Virus record (IMG/VR): IMGVR_UViG_3300024500_000038
Coordinates: 1 to 56,064 of that record
Length of the DNA stretch: 56,064 bases
Source of the DNA: a virus
Direction: 5' to 3' (one strand)
This document shows, piece after piece, positions 36,545-45,064 of the stretch. Made by a program: the position numbers and the translations under genes. Within the stretch, counting starts at the first letter, position 1. Each line of letters starts with the position of its first letter. The notes under the pieces were generated by a model. It saw only the letters and a list, made by a program, of their open reading frames with translations. It did not search any database and was not told the origin of the DNA.

Positions 36545-38761
36545 TCAACTTTTTTGTTTTGGTACACGGGTACCCTGTTGCTGCGCTTCCCCTGCTCCTT
36601 TACCGGAGATTAGGTCCCTACTAACATCAGTGATGGCCTTAGCCGCATAGTTGTTAGTGTCGATCTTGGCTTGCTCTTGCATCTTCTGTACATCGAGCTG
36701 AGCCTTCGCTTGATCCTGTTGCATTTGCAATTGAGCCTTCATCTGCTCTGCCTCAGGATTGAATTTCTGTTGAGCGGCCATTTGAGCCTGTTGCATCTGC
36801 ATCATCTGCTCCTGCATTGCCTGCTGTTTTTGAGCCTGGAATGCGAGATTCTGTAGGATGTCAGATGTTTCCGGCAGTTGTAGCATACGTACAACCATGG
36901 CGTTTGTCTCTGGGTCGTTTGGATCTCCGAATAGACCCATCTGCCGAAGCATAACGACCTTCTGTAGTTTCTGGTCATCCGACTCGCGTTGCGAAGAACC
37001 AGGAATGTACACAACACGATACTGACCACCAGAACGGATTGAATCGTACGTGATGATCCCCTGTTGGATTTCATTGCGTGGGTTGATGTTGTCATCCACA
37101 GAACCGATGAACGGCGCGACAGCGAACTGCTCTACTAGTGCGATCTCCCACTCTTTGATAGTGGCGATACTGCGTTCGATATCAGCTCGAATATAACTGT
37201 GCTGAGTGTTATCTGCACGCTGTAGCAACTTCACCGCTTCAGCAGGTGTTCCGGCCTGGGCCTGACCCTGACTAACATCATGAAGACCAGCAATGTCCAT
37301 CATGTCCTTTTCAAAAGACTGAAGCATTGGGAAGATCTCATTGGAAATGCCAGGCGCTCGTTGGATTACAGGAGGCTGAGAACCGCGGTTATAGTAAACC
37401 TTACGGTAGATACGAGCCTTATCATCGATGTCATCACTTGACTGTTGGAAGGCATCGGCGCCAATGTTAGCTCCGCGCTCTACCATGATGTAGTCTTTGT
37501 TCTGCTCGAACTGTTCGATCATGCGGCTATAAACACGGTTGTATCCAAGCTGCAATGGGCAAAGGTCGAACGCCAGGCTATGACCATACGGCGTGCCTGA
37601 TCGTGGCTGCCAGCGCAGAGGGATAAACGGAAACTTATCCTTCTTGTTGTATGGCCAATCGCCGGCGTACAACAACGCAGTGTTTGTACTTACGATGTAA
37701 CGCCCATTAGGGTAAACCGCAGTGGGCTTTTCCCAGTATTCGTAGACAATAGCACTTGCCTTCTTAATGTCTACGTTATTAAGTCTTGCAGTAGACGGCT
37801 GTACCCATCCAGTTCCACTTGCATTAGCGCCTTCAAGGTAAGCATCCACATAACCAGCGTTCTGACCAGTGACTGCGTCAGGCTCGACAAGCTTACCAGC
37901 ATCACCGTAGTTGTCAACGAACCACGAAAGCGGTTTGATTGATGCATGAATTATGTAACGAACATCCTCGTCACGTTGGGCTTTTGGATCAAGAAATACA
38001 TTGAAACATGGGACGATTTCTTCATCCACATCACCAAGCGGTAGTTCTTTGTAACCGGTAATCTCACCGCTGTCCAAGTCTCGCATTGGAATTACAACCG
38101 GCGACTTAGCATTCCAACTGACCTTGACAAAGCTGGTACCAGTGATACACGCCCAACGGACGCGCTCTTTTGTCTGGGTTTCGCGTGAGAACTTACGTGT
38201 GTAATGGCCTGCGATAAAGTTTGCTTCATCGGCTGCTTGTTGATCCTTAGGATTGTAAGACAATGGAACAGCGCGACAGTCTGGCGCGACCTGTGTCAGT
38301 TTTCCTACTACACCGTCAATCAATGGCCGAATCTTATTGACCGTCATGTAACGATGAGGTGGATCTCTGTCGCTCTGAAGTGTAACCAGGTTACGTGTTT
38401 GACTGTTGATGCGAAACCACTGACGGCCTTCGAAGAATGCCAAAGCCTGCGCCCATTCGATTTCCATCTCCTGGCGCGCGCGATACGCTTCATCAAACTG
38501 ATTACGTACGTACCCGGTGACTTTCTTGGCTTCTTCGGGTTGTTCCTTTGGATCAACTGACCATTGGTTTGGCTCGATGTCGATACCAAGGATGTCTTCA
38601 TCTTCTACATCCGTAGACTTTACTTCAAAGCTACCACGCATACCTGTCGCCTCTGGGCGTTGCAGGGCAGCCATCTGTGGCGGCTTGCGTAACTTAGCTG
38701 TGATATTAGCCAACATCTGTGGGAACAGACTGTTGGGTATCTTTGGCTGCTTTGGTTCCAT
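36545..38761 (-). CDS. Portal protein, podovirus type
   Basis: A 738-residue portal, forming the twelve-fold DNA gate of the capsid. The N-terminal clip/wing part has QFDEAYRARQEMEIEWAQAL followed by AFFEGRQWF, a hallmark of P22-like portals, and later MTVNKIRPLIDGVVGKL. The body ends with helices of the crown type. The C-terminal 120 residues are an unusually long Gln/Met coiled region (QKQQAMQEQMMQMQQAQMAA), a barrel-like extension such as P22 gp1 has. The start overlaps the small membrane gene as TGATG. Confidence 0.85.
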   Translation of the reverse strand: MEPKQPKIPNSLFPQMLANITAKLRKPPQMAALQRPEATGMRGSFEVKSTDVEDEDILGIDIEPNQWSVDPKEQPEEAKKVTGYVRNQFDEAYRARQEMEIEWAQALAFFEGRQWFRINSQTRNLVTLQSDRDPPHRYMTVNKIRPLIDGVVGKLTQVAPDCRAVPLSYNPKDQQAADEANFIAGHYTRKFSRETQTKERVRWACITGTSFVKVSWNAKSPVVIPMRDLDSGEITGYKELPLGDVDEEIVPCFNVFLDPKAQRDEDVRYIIHASIKPLSWFVDNYGDAGKLVEPDAVTGQNAGYVDAYLEGANASGTGWVQPSTARLNNVDIKKASAIVYEYWEKPTAVYPNGRYIVSTNTALLYAGDWPYNKKDKFPFIPLRWQPRSGTPYGHSLAFDLCPLQLGYNRVYSRMIEQFEQNKDYIMVERGANIGADAFQQSSDDIDDKARIYRKVYYNRGSQPPVIQRAPGISNEIFPMLQSFEKDMMDIAGLHDVSQGQAQAGTPAEAVKLLQRADNTQHSYIRADIERSIATIKEWEIALVEQFAVAPFIGSVDDNINPRNEIQQGIITYDSIRSGGQYRVVYIPGSSQRESDDQKLQKVVMLRQMGLFGDPNDPETNAMVVRMLQLPETSDILQNLAFQAQKQQAMQEQMMQMQQAQMAAQQKFNPEAEQMKAQLQMQQDQAKAQLDVQKMQEQAKIDTNNYAAKAITDVSRDLISGKGAGEAQQQGTRVPKQKS

Positions 38762-38904
38762 CAGATGTAGTGATCCTTAGTGCGCTGGTATTCAACATGA
38801 ACTTCTTGGCGCTTACGAATTGTATTCAACTCACGCCAAGTAAGTCCAGTAAAAATAGCCGTAATTAACATCAATATACTTTGGATGATATCAAACAGCG
38901 TCAT
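38761..38904 (-). CDS. Small membrane protein between terminase and portal (47 aa)
   Basis: A short frame fills the gap between large terminase and portal and is coupled to both: its ATG overlaps the terminase stop (ATGA) and its stop overlaps the portal start (TGATG). It encodes 47 residues: a hydrophobic helix at about 5-22 (DIIQSILMLITAIFTGL), then a charged tail (REL..IRKRQEVHVEYQRTKDHYI). One membrane segment is predicted. The conserved coupling makes it very likely a real gene. Function unknown. Confidence 0.65.
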   Translation of the reverse strand: MTLFDIIQSILMLITAIFTGLTWRELNTIRKRQEVHVEYQRTKDHYI

Positions 38905-40622
38905 ATGTACTGGTCCTCGTTATTGTCTTGCATCCACACTGGCTTCCACGGAGTCTTTCCCTGAGTCTCCGGACATGTCACTGGGTATTCACGCCACATA
39001 ACACCGTAACGACATGAGTCTAGTGCGTGGTCAGATTTGGTACCACTGTCGAGGTCTTCTGGATCTTTCGGGTCCGCCATAGCAGCAGTTAATTCACGTA
39101 TCAAATTAGGGCATGCTCTACGTACAATTCTAAACCTGGGTTGATGCTGGCCATCCTTGACGCGCACGGATGCTAACCATTCCTTAAGTCGCCGCCAACC
39201 AGCTTTACGATCTTTAACCGCAGCAACAGCTGGAAGTCCACGTCGCCACCAAACCTCAACAGGATATTCACCGATACGTTGTTCGTGATTCTTCGGAGGG
39301 AATGTGTTTGCCCAGTCAAAAGCAATAGCCTCGAGTTTTGTCAGCCAAGGCCCATCGGGTTTGTCTTTATTGACAGGGGCTGCATACCCGCGTTCTTTCA
39401 GTAACTGAAGCGTATCTTCTGCTTGTTTAGAACTGACACGGCCGGCTTCGTATATCTCACCGATTACGTAAATGTCTTCATTCTCATCCGACGCGTACAA
39501 TAGCGTTGCTGCCGGCGCCCCAGTACCAAAGTCATGTGATGCCCAAACACGCCACCATGGTTGCACTTGAACATGATCGATTACATGCCACGGTTTCCCA
39601 GTCGTATCGTACTCTTGGAACTCAGGGAAGAACCGACCACCGACGCCGACTTCATGTTGACACTCACGTAGGAATGAGATGATGCCATAGTCGTCGATCT
39701 CTCTTTGGCACACTTCAATACTTTTGTGAGACCAAGTATTTGTGCCACCAGTAATCCGGTATCCGGTTCGACCATCCTCGCGCTCGAAAGGTTCGTAGGT
39801 AAGTCCTTTGATCGCAGGCACAATAGGTGACTGCACGCGATATTGAAGCATGTCTAGTTCACCAGACAACACCTGTGCCATAACACTATTGGCATGGATT
39901 TTGTTCTGCACAAATACGATTGCGCAGTCCGTACTTTTAGCTGGCAAGATAGTCTGAGTTATCGTAGCAATCTTCTTATCGACACGATTAACAGAGTCAT
40001 CAAGTTCATCAATGTCGTCAAGAATGATGAAATCAGGACGCAGGTGATCGAGCTTGACACCGCGAGCGCCAGTATCCAACCCAAACGCCAACACGTTAAA
40101 TCCGTTAGCGGTCCGAAGTTTCGAAGCGTTCCATCCCTTTGAAAAACCATATTTATTAAGCGCCCTTTCAATCCCACAACGCTCCATTGTGTGTCCAATA
40201 TCCGATACGTGACGGTCGGCAGCCTCCTGTGTAGAACAGACGTACAAGAGAAATCGTCTGGTGCCTTTTACTGCGATGCGAGCAGCAATATGCTCCATGG
40301 TGGTGGACTTACCACCACCACGAAACCAGCACTCGATCAATGCTGGCGGAGCGACCCCAGGCTCTATTGACTCAGCCCATTCCCACGCGCGCTTGTGATG
40401 CTCACCAAGTGACGACGACATAGCATGCGGTGCATATGTTCTCAACCATGTGTTGTAATCCAATTTAGATCCATCTATTGCGAATGCTCGCCCACTGTCG
40501 TAATCACCAGTCTTAATGACATCAGATATCTGCGCGTCTAACGCTTCCAGTAGTGCTACTGATAGCGGTTTATCACTGCGCGTAAATTGCTTAAACTCCT
40601 TAGGTACTTTCTGGTATGCCAT
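38901..40622 (-). CDS. terL: Terminase large subunit
   Basis: The 573-residue packaging motor has the ATPase Walker A-like FRGGGKSTTMEHIA (residues about 98-111), Walker B DFIILDDIDEL (about 195-205) and, in the C-terminal RNase H-like nuclease, the first catalytic Asp in WASHDFGTGAPAAT (about 364-377) and a later VAAVKDRKAGWRRL segment. It uses ATP to pump DNA into the prohead and cuts it to unit length. It overlaps the small-subunit candidate by 23 nt at its start. Confidence 0.93.
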   Translation of the reverse strand: MAYQKVPKEFKQFTRSDKPLSVALLEALDAQISDVIKTGDYDSGRAFAIDGSKLDYNTWLRTYAPHAMSSSLGEHHKRAWEWAESIEPGVAPPALIECWFRGGGKSTTMEHIAARIAVKGTRRFLLYVCSTQEAADRHVSDIGHTMERCGIERALNKYGFSKGWNASKLRTANGFNVLAFGLDTGARGVKLDHLRPDFIILDDIDELDDSVNRVDKKIATITQTILPAKSTDCAIVFVQNKIHANSVMAQVLSGELDMLQYRVQSPIVPAIKGLTYEPFEREDGRTGYRITGGTNTWSHKSIEVCQREIDDYGIISFLRECQHEVGVGGRFFPEFQEYDTTGKPWHVIDHVQVQPWWRVWASHDFGTGAPAATLLYASDENEDIYVIGEIYEAGRVSSKQAEDTLQLLKERGYAAPVNKDKPDGPWLTKLEAIAFDWANTFPPKNHEQRIGEYPVEVWWRRGLPAVAAVKDRKAGWRRLKEWLASVRVKDGQHQPRFRIVRRACPNLIRELTAAMADPKDPEDLDSGTKSDHALDSCRYGVMWREYPVTCPETQGKTPWKPVWMQDNNEDQYI

Positions 40623-41391
40623 TTGTTTCTACTACTTCCGCTTCCTGTACATCGTCATCGCTAGATGTATACATTCGTATGAGCTTACCGACGCCACTAC
40701 GTATTGCAATGAGTGTCTCCTGATCTCGTATCGTCTGCTTCATAAGCTCTACGATCTGCATAACAAGCATAAGTGCTTGGTCTGCTTCAATTGTATACGC
40801 TCTCGTCTGCATCATTCGTTGCTCTGCTTCGACAAGTTCCGCCCGACGTTCAATTAGATCCAATACGTCTTTACTAGCATCGTACTCGTTCATGCGTTCG
40901 TTCAGAAGATCGCCTATCTGTTCGAATGCATCAATGAAGTCAGGAGAACCAAGCTTTGATTTAGCCAGATGATATGCAGACTCAATCTTTCTATATTGCT
41001 CTAATCCAACGCCTTCAGCTGCGGCCTCTGCCCTGACGTCAACTAGTGCAGTTACGTAAGCAGTATCATCACGTAAACTAAACAAGTCTGGGTCGTCACG
41101 ATAGTTATCAACTTTCGCTAGTAGTTCTGTGCCGACGCGCTTAAACCTACTGCGCTCTTTCTGAAATAAGTGTTGTAGGTACTGTGGTTTTTCTGATTTC
41201 TTAAGATGTGTTGATCCATGATGCGCGCAATACTCTTTACCTTTTAAGGCTGGGTTTTTGCATTGTCGGTTTACGTCACCATCACGAATGATAGCGCTGC
41301 AACACTTTGCGTAACCGCTACCAGATCTCCTGTATAAGCCGTCATCTTTCTCGATGAAAAATGGATCGTCAACACCTTTTGAGTCGAACAT
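40600..41391 (-). CDS. Probable terminase small subunit with zinc-binding N-terminus
   Basis: From the ATG at 41391 the protein has 263 residues. Residues about 30-58 hold C-C...C...C-x-H-H-G (CCSAIIRDGDVNRQC, then GKEYCAHHGS), a variant of the Cys/His box common on phage small-terminase proteins. Long helices follow (RIERR..., ELVEAEQRMMQTRAY...). It overlaps the large terminase start. There is no ribosome site; a TATACT box ends only 7 nt before the ATG, so the message may be leaderless. The frame opens further upstream (41445), but that extension would cross the divergent promoter. Confidence 0.65.
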   Translation of the reverse strand: MFDSKGVDDPFFIEKDDGLYRRSGSGYAKCCSAIIRDGDVNRQCKNPALKGKEYCAHHGSTHLKKSEKPQYLQHLFQKERSRFKRVGTELLAKVDNYRDDPDLFSLRDDTAYVTALVDVRAEAAAEGVGLEQYRKIESAYHLAKSKLGSPDFIDAFEQIGDLLNERMNEYDASKDVLDLIERRAELVEAEQRMMQTRAYTIEADQALMLVMQIVELMKQTIRDQETLIAIRSGVGKLIRMYTSSDDDVQEAEVVETNGIPEST

Positions 41392-41406
41392 ACTTGCAAG
41401 TATACT
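41390..41406. promoter_or_regulatory. Overlapping divergent -10 boxes on a 14-bp palindrome
   Basis: ATACTTGCAAGTAT (41390-41403) is a perfect palindrome. It gives TATACT on the plus strand (41401-41406, six nt before the ATG at 41413) and TATACT on the minus strand (41404-41399, seven nt before the ATG at 41391). Each start codon is thus about where transcription would begin. A dimeric repressor could bind the palindrome and shut both sides. Confidence 0.55.
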
Positions 41407-41412
41407 GGACCG

Positions 41413-41670
41413 ATGAGTAAAACAGCACCAGACCACTATCGGCAAACATCTATCGACACATGTACAGTTGCAGACGCGTGGGACCTTAGTCGATGGCTAA
41501 CGATGTCACTCAAGTACATTCAGCGAGCCGGCAAGAAAAGCCAAGAGTCTAAGATGGATGACATACGAAAAGCAGTGTGGTATCTCGTATACGACGTTAC
41601 AAAAGACCACACTGCTGCTGATGAAGTTTTAAAGGTTTTTCTTGAGCGCTCTAACAACTCTCTTAAATGA
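41413..41670 (+). CDS. DUF3310-family protein
   Basis: The 85-residue protein has the DUF3310 pattern: PDHYRQTSIDTCTVADAW, then LSRWLTMSLKYIQRAGKK and KMDDIRKAVWYLVYDV. These small phage proteins are widespread; some are annotated as nucleotide kinases or dATP-related, but the role is not settled. It is the only plus-strand gene inside the late minus-strand block. Its start shares a divergent promoter with the small terminase gene, and its 3' end overlaps the 343-residue minus gene by 42 nt. No ribosome site is visible, suggesting a leaderless message. Confidence 0.8.
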   Translation: MSKTAPDHYRQTSIDTCTVADAWDLSRWLTMSLKYIQRAGKKSQESKMDDIRKAVWYLVYDVTKDHTAADEVLKVFLERSNNSLK

Positions 41671-42660
41671 GTTAGGTTTACCTGTTGATGCAGCAGCTTT
41701 ACCGTAAACAGCGTTGCGTGCTGCGTTAAGACCACCAGGCGTTTGCGCGAATCGATTAGGAATACGCTGAGTCAAAGTGTTACCTCTGCCTCTAGCTGCT
41801 GACATAGCCATCAAGTCACGTACGCTGTCAAGCTGACTATACGAAGGCGCCATTTGTGGCATACCCGTGTATCGGTCTGCACCTAACTGCATCCCACGTT
41901 CTTCATCGGTACGCTGAGATTTTAGTAACGGCATCGTAATCCTTGGTTGATCAAGTTCATCAGGATTACTTAATACACGCTTCCAATCTTGAAGTTTGCC
42001 AGCATTGAAGTTAGGCTTCTTTTCAATAAAAGCCTCATTCATAAAAGATTTGATATCCATAGATGGATCATTATAAATAGCTTGGTAAATCGTGTTTAAG
42101 GTATCCCTATCTACAACTCCATCACCAATACGCAGTTTTTTCATTGGCTGCATTATGTTGTGGAGTTTTTCAAATTCTGGGTCCCACTGTTGACCACGTT
42201 GTTGGTATTCCTTTTGCCATTTACTTAAAGGCTCAATGATACCGAACATCATTTGTTCATATTCACGACTGAAGCCAGCAGGGCGTGGATTAAGTATTTC
42301 ACCTGCGACTATCTGTGCTACTGGACCAATGCGACCAAGTTGGTTACCTGCCAATTTAGCGGTATCACCAACGACCTTACCTGCGTTTCGAACTGTCTGA
42401 ACAAGACCGCGTGATCGAGCCATCTTTGGCAAAATATCGGCGGCAGTCTTTGCATACTTACCGCCAGTTATTCCGCGCAGTAATGCCTTACCACCCTCAA
42501 TACCACCTTGCGTAAGTGCGGCACCAAGACCAGCACCAAACATACCCGGGTTCGTACCTTGAAGAAAACCTTTTACATCGTCGCGTGCATCTTCGTAGGC
42601 TCCCTGAGCAATTTGCCCAGGGATACCTAGAAGATCACTAAGTACGTTACCTTGAGGCAC
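41629..42660 (-). CDS. Virion-type protein, 343 aa
   Basis: Starts with GTG, preceded by GGGAGAAGG, inside the end of the previous gene. The N-terminal half is Gly/Ala/Lys-rich, with a weakly hydrophobic stretch (GMFGAGLGAALTQGGIEGG) and repeated basic helices (GGKYAKTAADILPKMARS); the rest is hydrophilic and helical. Such proteins are common beside internal virion genes. It converges on, and overlaps, the DUF3310 gene. No recognised family. Confidence 0.55.
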   Translation of the reverse strand: MPQGNVLSDLLGIPGQIAQGAYEDARDDVKGFLQGTNPGMFGAGLGAALTQGGIEGGKALLRGITGGKYAKTAADILPKMARSRGLVQTVRNAGKVVGDTAKLAGNQLGRIGPVAQIVAGEILNPRPAGFSREYEQMMFGIIEPLSKWQKEYQQRGQQWDPEFEKLHNIMQPMKKLRIGDGVVDRDTLNTIYQAIYNDPSMDIKSFMNEAFIEKKPNFNAGKLQDWKRVLSNPDELDQPRITMPLLKSQRTDEERGMQLGADRYTGMPQMAPSYSQLDSVRDLMAMSAARGRGNTLTQRIPNRFAQTPGGLNAARNAVYGKAAASTGKPNSFKRVVRALKKNL

Positions 42661-43585
42661 TAGCCTTCTCCCTCATCTGCTGTAGCGTTGTGCCTTTAGC
42701 ATACTTGCCACGATAAGCTTCAAGGAGAGCGCCACGTTTGTTTGGATTCTCGGCATCAAATTCTTCGGTTACTCCACTTGTCTTGTAACCCTTCAGCGAT
42801 TCCTGGTTGCCGATTTCATTATCGAAACGCTTCATAAGTCGCATTCCAGTTTCATTGTCAACACCATCACGTTGAAGCATAGCAGCAAGATGTTTGCGAC
42901 CCGTAGCTACACCTTTTTGTACAGTAGCGTCGAAAGCCTCACCAAGATAAGACTTCGCATCACGTACTGCACGCTGATTACGTTTCATCGTGTCAGTCAA
43001 TGAAGACTGGCCACCACGATACCCTCCACCACCCTGTCCACCCACAGCGGACGATGGTGCAGATCCACCAGCAATAATGCCACCAGTATCAGCACCACGG
43101 AAACTTGGTGCGTTTACGCCTGGACGCTTGATGTCTTCGTATGGCGGACGGATGACCTTTTCCGGTGCATCTTTCTTACCCTTGACATATCCACCAAGGA
43201 AACCGAGTCCTCCACCTACAGCAAGAGCAGATGGAACACCAATGATTGCAGCACGGCGTAGTTTCTTGTTACCAACCTTAAGCTTGCCTGCAAGTTTAAG
43301 TACTTTAGCCGCACGACCTTTATTTGTTTCTGCAATTCGCATTGCTGAATCGCGAGCTAATTCGGCGGCTTTTCGTGCAGTACGTTCAGCACGACGGCCA
43401 GCACCTAAAGCAAGACCACGTCTACGTGTCACATCACGCGCTGCTCGAGCGGCATCACGTTCACCACCTATACGTACAGCATTGGCAAGTTGTGCTGCGG
43501 CACCACGTTCTGCGGTTCTACGTAATGCTCCTTGTCTCCGTGCAGCTGCTGTCCCTACTATACGGGCAATGCTTTCCAAATCCAT
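42647..43585 (-). CDS. Basic membrane-associated virion-type protein, paralog of 43588-44424
   Basis: The 312-residue protein has a very Arg/Ala-rich N-terminus (residues 10-100, for example ARAARDVTRRRGLALGAGRR), one hydrophobic segment near 112-135 (AAIIGVPSALAVGGGLGFLGGY), a Gly/Ser linker and a C-terminal helical domain (DAKSYLGEAFDATVQKG..., LLEAYRGKYAKGTTLQQM) that is clearly related to that of the neighbouring gene. The basic part could bind nucleic acid. GAGG lies before the ATG. Probably a virion component; function unknown. Confidence 0.6.
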   Translation of the reverse strand: MDLESIARIVGTAAARRQGALRRTAERGAAAQLANAVRIGGERDAARAARDVTRRRGLALGAGRRAERTARKAAELARDSAMRIAETNKGRAAKVLKLAGKLKVGNKKLRRAAIIGVPSALAVGGGLGFLGGYVKGKKDAPEKVIRPPYEDIKRPGVNAPSFRGADTGGIIAGGSAPSSAVGGQGGGGYRGGQSSLTDTMKRNQRAVRDAKSYLGEAFDATVQKGVATGRKHLAAMLQRDGVDNETGMRLMKRFDNEIGNQESLKGYKTSGVTEEFDAENPNKRGALLEAYRGKYAKGTTLQQMREKASASR

Positions 43586-43587
43586 GA

Positions 43588-44424
43588 TTATTTACCTCGG
43601 GCCAAATCTGTAATTTCAGCTGCGGTAGCACCTTTACGATATCCACCATACTTACCACGATAGGCATCAAGCAATTTCTTTGCTTCGCCGCCCTTTTCAT
43701 ACCCAGCAACAAGACCATCCTTCTTAGACGTAAGTGATTCGTCGTTAGCAAATTTCTCTTGGAAACGACCAAGAATTTCCTGTTGCTTCTTATCTGATAC
43801 GTTATCCTTCGCAAGCTGAGACTTAAGGTATTCTCGTCCTTTACCTACGCCGCGTCGTAGTGATGCATCAAAAGCTTCACCCATGTAGTCGCGATCGCCT
43901 CGAACAACTTTAGCACTTGTCTTCATGTCCTCTTTCATTGACGACAAAGCAGACCCATCGGTCTTTACTTTCTCTGCCGCCTTTGGAGGAGAACTTGCTT
44001 TGATTGAGTTTAACTTCTTGTAATCGCGAAGTGTCTGGCCCATCTGTGTCAGGCCGACAGCAAACTTAGTAGCCTTATCGTACTTTGGCGCACTAGATAC
44101 TTGTGCAGGCGCAGGTTTAGGTGCAGTTGATTTACGATTACCACCTGTGTTTCGTGGGTCGTTGCGGTTTGCATCCTGCGCTTCACGATTCTGGCGCGCA
44201 CGCAATCGTTGCGTCTCAGCGTCATCTTGCGCTGAAGCCGATACGCGTGTAGACCTACCACCTGTGCCACCAATATTACGCGGATCGTTTTCATTCTTTA
44301 TAATGTTGCGATTGCGTACTTCTCTAGCCTCAAGATTACGATAGTACTGACGACTACCTTCTTCAGAGACAGGTCTTAGGCGTAATGTCGTTATAGGTAC
44401 ACCAATCGGTGCGCGCCCAGGCAT
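43588..44424 (-). CDS. Basic virion-type protein, paralog of 42647-43585
   Basis: The 278-residue protein has a disordered basic N-terminal half with two copies of NDPRN(I/T)GG and many Arg/Asn, a helix AVGLTQMGQTLRDYKKL, and a C-terminal domain: GDRDYMGEAFDASLRRGVG, REYLKSQLAKDNVSDKKQQE, LLDAYRGKYGGYRKGATAAE. This domain aligns with that of the next gene, but here the membrane segment is missing. Both probably derive from one duplicated gene. Confidence 0.6.
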   Translation of the reverse strand: MPGRAPIGVPITTLRLRPVSEEGSRQYYRNLEAREVRNRNIIKNENDPRNIGGTGGRSTRVSASAQDDAETQRLRARQNREAQDANRNDPRNTGGNRKSTAPKPAPAQVSSAPKYDKATKFAVGLTQMGQTLRDYKKLNSIKASSPPKAAEKVKTDGSALSSMKEDMKTSAKVVRGDRDYMGEAFDASLRRGVGKGREYLKSQLAKDNVSDKKQQEILGRFQEKFANDESLTSKKDGLVAGYEKGGEAKKLLDAYRGKYGGYRKGATAAEITDLARGK

Positions 44425-44427
44425 AAC

Positions 44428-44517
44428 CTAGCACTTGCCCTTCTTGCATCCTGCACACTTACATCCAGCAGGATGTGGTTTCTTGATACCCATGATCTGT
44501 GACATAGTCTTCTTCAT
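44428..44517 (-). CDS. Cys-rich mini-protein, 29 aa
   Basis: Starts with ATG overlapping the stop of the 79-residue gene and follows a good GAAGGAAGGG ribosome site. The 29 residues end in AGCKCAGCKKGKC, a set of four Cys (CxC, then two more) flanked by Lys that could hold one zinc ion. Very small phage Cys/Lys peptides of this type recur near structural genes. Real because start, ribosome site and coupling are all present. Confidence 0.5.
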   Translation of the reverse strand: MKKTMSQIMGIKKPHPAGCKCAGCKKGKC

Positions 44518-44753
44518 TTTCTTGCCCTTCCTTCGTGACCGCGACCAACAATGATTTTCCCATCCCTCTCATGTTCCTTACGCTCCATTTGCAGGAGTTC
44601 GGACATGGTAGGTTTCCGTTTAAGTTGATGCTCCTTTTGTTCCATAGACAACATCTCTGACTTAGTAGGATTCCTCTTAAGCCCATGTTCCCTACGTTCC
44701 AATCCTGGCAGGTCTTGTAAATACAGGTTCCTGTGAAACAAATGTTTGTTCAT
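44514..44753 (-). CDS. Basic repeat protein, 79 aa
   Basis: A basic protein built of about two and a half near 20-residue repeats: ERREHGLKRNPTKSEMLSM, EQKEHQLKRKPTMSELLQM, ERKEHERDG. Each repeat predicts one amphipathic helix with Lys/Arg and Glu. A competing frame (44459-44686) on the same strand lacks this regularity and is rejected. It lies between the DUF6321-like gene and the Cys mini-protein. Function unknown; nucleic-acid or protein bridging is possible. Confidence 0.6.
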   Translation of the reverse strand: MNKHLFHRNLYLQDLPGLERREHGLKRNPTKSEMLSMEQKEHQLKRKPTMSELLQMERKEHERDGKIIVGRGHEGRARK

Positions 44754-45001
44754 TAACAGTTCCAGGCCCTAAGCGATTTATTAATCCTGCTATTCGGATC
44801 GTTTGCAGTCTTAGACGAAGTCAACTTAGCCTTCATTCCAGACATGCGTGCGCAAAACGATTTGCGTCTTGCAGCATCTTTGGGTGTCTTCGGCTTCGGT
44901 GCTGGCGGTTTTAGATTGGCACCAGTTGTACGCTTGAAGTACGCGCGGCCAGCCGCATTTAGTCCACCTTTAGGGTTCTGCAATTTCTTAGTGACGCCCA
45001 T
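44753..45001 (-). CDS. DUF6321-like small basic protein, first gene of the late operon
   Basis: Using the ATG at 45001, the 82-residue protein reads GVTKKLQNPKGGLNAAGRAYF, then PKTPKDAARRKSFCARMSGM and SRINKSLRAWNC. I recognise this as a widespread small phage/prophage protein (DUF6321 type, KLQNPKGGLNAAGRxYF box), usually beside structural genes. Strongly basic, one Cys at the end and one in SFCARM. The frame also allows an earlier start at 45025. It is the first gene of the long minus-strand late block. Confidence 0.75.
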   Translation of the reverse strand: MGVTKKLQNPKGGLNAAGRAYFKRTTGANLKPPAPKPKTPKDAARRKSFCARMSGMKAKLTSSKTANDPNSRINKSLRAWNC

Positions 45002-45053
45002 AGGTTGATTGTACGTCAAACACATGTTCTATAAACACGCGCAAGTAAGCAGG

Positions 45054-45059
45054 TATAAT
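45054..45059 (+). promoter_or_regulatory. -10 box of the dut-thyX operon
   Basis: A perfect TATAAT ends five nt before the dut ATG (45065), and no ribosome site is present. The motif GCAGGTATAATG resembles GCAAGTATAATG at 38. There is no clear -35 box. Transcription should begin near the ATG itself. Confidence 0.5.
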
Positions 45060-45064
45060 GTACT

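Noticed and set aside
44459-44686. 75-codon minus frame overlapping the basic repeat gene
   Set aside because: Lacks the repeat regularity and coupling seen in the 44514-44753 frame; mixed composition suggests a shadow.
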